Assembly: GCA_036267255.1 (NCBI GenBank)
Contig: DATAWK010000043.1
Coordinates: forward strand, 434,001-498,000
Length of the DNA stretch: 64,000 nt
Direction of reading: 5' to 3'
Source of the DNA: DATAWK01 sp036267255
GTDB lineage: Bacteria; Acidobacteriota; Terriglobia; Terriglobales; Acidobacteriaceae
The translations under genes were made by a program, and so were the position numbers. Below the pieces are notes generated by a model, which did no database searches, was not told the origin of the DNA, and saw only the letters and a program-made list of their open reading frames with translations. This document shows positions 61,703 through 64,000 of the stretch, piece by piece. Numbering within the stretch: the stretch's first letter is position 1; each line of letters starts with the position of its first letter.

Positions 61703-63874
61703 CTAACTTGTCAGGCTCAGAGCTACGGCAGCCACGGCTGTAGCATCGAGGTCTGTAAAATGGCCACTGCCGTCCGTGTGTTTGCTCGTCACATTCAACG
61801 TGATGGCAAAACTGCACGCGGTGGGACCAGGCGAAGGCAGCAGATTGGACAAAATTCCGTTTGCCGCCGGAGATATTTCTGGTGGTCCCGCTGCCCGCGT
61901 GGACGGTTGGTCGGCATCGCCACCGGAATCGAAGGTCCCGCTGCCACCGTTCAGTCCACGTTCCCACCAGAGGTCATATGCAGCCATGAACGTGCTTGGC
62001 GGAAGCGGGTTCGGAGGATTCGGATCGCTCAACACCGTATGGTAGGCGCGATACCCAACCTGGAAAGTGGCCGTACCCTGGCCCCTCAGGAATTGGCACT
62101 CCTGGGAACTGTTGTGTCCATTCAGGTCAAAGGAGTCGATCTCGGCCACCACCGGACGGTTATCTGCCCAGAAGATATGGGTCAGCGCTGCCTGCTGCAC
62201 GTTGGCGGTGCTGCCAGGTCCTGAAGCCAATAACATCCGCAGGTACTGGAACGATGCGCCCTTGTCGCCAGTGCCGGGCGTTACGCCCGGAGGAACCAGC
62301 CGGTTGCCGTTCTTGTCGAAGATCTCAACCGCCAGCAGGAACCGTCCGTTGCCCGGCCCTGGAACTCCGGTAGCCGTCGGATTAAGGGTCCGAGTATCGA
62401 AATACTGGTGGGCCTGATCGCTCAGCCAATCCGCGTCTGCGTTATACGGGATGAGGAACAGTCCATTGACGCCATTCGATGCGGTAACGGGCCCCAGAAC
62501 TTGCGGCTCGATCTCGATCTGCGTGCCCACCAGGACATATTTCGACCACGCGATGGCATTCTGAACCAGCTGCATCGTGCCGACCGGGTTCCCATTAACA
62601 TCTGCCGGCGCAACACTCATGCGGTAGTAATACGCTCCAAGCGCCTCCATGCCCGGATCGAAATACAGCATGAAGCTCAGCGTTTTGCACCAGGGTGCAT
62701 TGTTGTCATTGACCAGGCCGGCATTTCCGTTCGGAGCCGGCGCTACCACGCTATAGGGGCCAGTCTGCGTCAAATCGTTGTTCGAGCCGTCCACGCCCCC
62801 GTAGTTGCTATGGAGCGCATAGCTGAGGGTGGCGCCAATCTGCTGCAGAATCACGAAGTCCGTTCCTGGAGGCGGCGGCATCACCGTACCGCAGGCATAG
62901 CCAAGCAGTGTCGAAAGGTTGGCAAAGGTATCCGCATTGAAGTACTGGTACGCGGCCCCACCGTCATAGACGTAAACCCATTGGCCGCCCAGCCACTGCT
63001 TCACTTTATAGAAATAGCTGCGACGGCAAGTGAACGGCTCAAATGGAAACTGCTCATAGCAATAACTGAAGCTTCCATCTGGATTCAGGGATGTTTCGCC
63101 AAGTTTCGCGGAAGTGCAGCGGCACCAGATAGGCCACAGCCTTGGATTCGCAAGGACATATTGCACAGCATCCTGCGCCGTGCTCGATTCCAGCGTCAGC
63201 AGATCCTCCTGCAGCTGTGTATTGGGACTGAAACGCAGATCCACCTGGCCGGCTGCGATGGCACGGTCGATGCTCTGTGCTCTCAAGTTGTCCAGTGGCC
63301 CAGGATTGGGCCGCGGCGGTGGAAACATTACTGGATTCGCAGCCAGAAAAGTCTTCAACTTTTCAAGGAACGGTGGAACATCGATCACGTAGAACGGGAA
63401 ACAACAGCAGGTTTGTTCCCAAACTTCCACAATGCCACTGCAGATGGGCGAACAGCGCTCAATCGGTGGAAACGGAACTTTACCCAGCGCAATCGACTTC
63501 AGCAGCGGCACCTTCTCCACGATCCAAGGAAAGCACTTACTGACCTTGCCGCTCAGACAGATGCGAAAATGAAGCCACTGTCTCCACCATTGCGGCGGCA
63601 ATTCAATCAGCTTATCGGCGCGCCACTGTGCCAGACTGGCGGCAAGCCGCAGATGCAACAACGAGTTGGGATCAAGCTGCGTCGGGTCGGAGATATCCGG
63701 GCCAAGCGCGATGACGCCTTGGCCTTCCGACTTGGTGAGCGCGGCCAGATTGAGCTTTCCGTTTTCGAGCGCGGCAACTTTTGTCGCCTGTCCCCGGGCA
63801 TCCATCGCGTATAGGGCAATCGCCGGTGTTTGTTCATCCGCTTGCTTGCCTACGAAGTTCACCTCTACTTGCAT
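61703..63874 (-). CDS. Large Cys-rich protein of unknown function
   Basis: 723 aa, no signal peptide. GGAG precedes the ATG at 63874 (MQVEVNFVGKQADEQTPAIALYAMDARG). The first 70 residues look like a small beta-sandwich. The next part holds many Cys and Pro (FRICLSGKVSKCFPWIVEK, RCSPICSGIVEVWEQTCCCFPFYVIDVPPFLEKL, PIWCRCTSAKLGE, CYEQFPFEPFTCRRSYFYKVKQWLGG). The C-terminal half is Gly/Pro/Asn-rich with HSNYGGVDGSNNDLTQTGPYS and AYHTVLSDPNPPNPLPPSTFMAAYDLWWERG. I recall similar long proteins only as hypothetical ones. The gene heads a cluster with two small genes. Confidence 0.7.
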   Translation of the reverse strand: MQVEVNFVGKQADEQTPAIALYAMDARGQATKVAALENGKLNLAALTKSEGQGVIALGPDISDPTQLDPNSLLHLRLAASLAQWRADKLIELPPQWWRQWLHFRICLSGKVSKCFPWIVEKVPLLKSIALGKVPFPPIERCSPICSGIVEVWEQTCCCFPFYVIDVPPFLEKLKTFLAANPVMFPPPRPNPGPLDNLRAQSIDRAIAAGQVDLRFSPNTQLQEDLLTLESSTAQDAVQYVLANPRLWPIWCRCTSAKLGETSLNPDGSFSYCYEQFPFEPFTCRRSYFYKVKQWLGGQWVYVYDGGAAYQYFNADTFANLSTLLGYACGTVMPPPPGTDFVILQQIGATLSYALHSNYGGVDGSNNDLTQTGPYSVVAPAPNGNAGLVNDNNAPWCKTLSFMLYFDPGMEALGAYYYRMSVAPADVNGNPVGTMQLVQNAIAWSKYVLVGTQIEIEPQVLGPVTASNGVNGLFLIPYNADADWLSDQAHQYFDTRTLNPTATGVPGPGNGRFLLAVEIFDKNGNRLVPPGVTPGTGDKGASFQYLRMLLASGPGSTANVQQAALTHIFWADNRPVVAEIDSFDLNGHNSSQECQFLRGQGTATFQVGYRAYHTVLSDPNPPNPLPPSTFMAAYDLWWERGLNGGSGTFDSGGDADQPSTRAAGPPEISPAANGILSNLLPSPGPTACSFAITLNVTSKHTDGSGHFTDLDATAVAAVALSLTS

Positions 63875-64000
63875 AAAACACTCCTCATGTGCTGGACCTT
63901 GGATAGGACGGCGATCCAGACAGCAGCCGAGACGGCAGGACGACAAGCAGCAGTCAGCGCCGCCTTTCTCCCGCGTTCGGGGGAATAGTGCGTTTGCGAA

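Overview
The window looks like a chromosomal segment of an Acidobacteriota soil bacterium (Terriglobia/Acidobacteriaceae type). The pointers are three very large Oar-like TonB-dependent receptors with an N-terminal carboxypeptidase-regulatory-like domain, a PadR regulator paired with an acidobacterial-type permease protein, a membrane SpoIIE-type phosphatase with an extracytoplasmic sensor, choice-of-anchor-D/Ig-like secreted proteins, and a rich set of secreted polysaccharide hydrolases. This assignment is inference from family content; no rRNA or other phylogenetic marker was searched. I saw no insertion sequence, CRISPR array, tRNA or rRNA.

Layout. 1-7.7 kb: tail of an unknown gene, a GH9 glycosidase, a GH18 chitinase coupled to a NagX/HGSNAT-like membrane acyltransferase, a YVTN beta-propeller protein and a tandem pair of ThuA-like proteins. 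7.7-14.4 kb: a papain-like (permuted) secreted protein, an LTxxQ/Spy-like periplasmic protein, an ABC exporter (permease + ATPase), and divergently a PadR regulator with an ADOP-like membrane protein; the divergent promoter carries a clear inverted-repeat operator. 14.6-25.5 kb: a frameshifted PRC-barrel gene, a ClC channel, a SpoIIE phosphatase, a lectin/Ig surface protein, a second GH18 protein and msrA. 25.8-30 kb: a bufferin-type RiPP metallophore operon (six-Cys precursor, DUF692/MNIO oxidase, DUF2063 partner, DoxX) that also encodes its ECF sigma factor and a zinc-type anti-sigma. 30.1-38.6 kb: a cell-wall/amino-sugar salvage locus: a fused beta-lactamase-fold amidase + NamZ (DUF1343) exo-muramidase, MurQ, a DasR/NagR-like GntR regulator and a TonB-dependent receptor with a tight array of regulator sites in front. 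38.7-52.5 kb: mostly housekeeping genes (glmS, purS, ppa, a dead M48-like protein, a LolA-like protein, recX, prolyl oligopeptidase, alaS, amiC). 52.8-60.9 kb: two more TonB-dependent receptors. 61-63.9 kb: an unrecognised three-gene cluster with a large Cys-rich protein.

How it fits together. Two coherent systems stand out. (1) Amino-sugar/murein use: chitinases, NagX, AmiE-NamZ, MurQ, GlmS and AmiC, with TGGTATAGACCA-like (dre-type) sites seen at murQ/gntR, at one receptor and once ahead of a second receptor, suggesting one GlcNAc/MurNAc-responsive regulon. (2) Metal/oxidative stress: a bufferin operon with its own sigma/anti-sigma pair, and similar ECF-type promoters (TAACCAA-N15/16-TCTAA) before the bufferin precursor and before a neighbouring membrane protein, with a weaker version before msrA. 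The most novel-looking pieces are the bufferin operon variant with a soluble zinc anti-sigma, the four-site operator array, the AlaRS gene with an AT-rich inserted block, and the unknown cluster at 61-63.9 kb.
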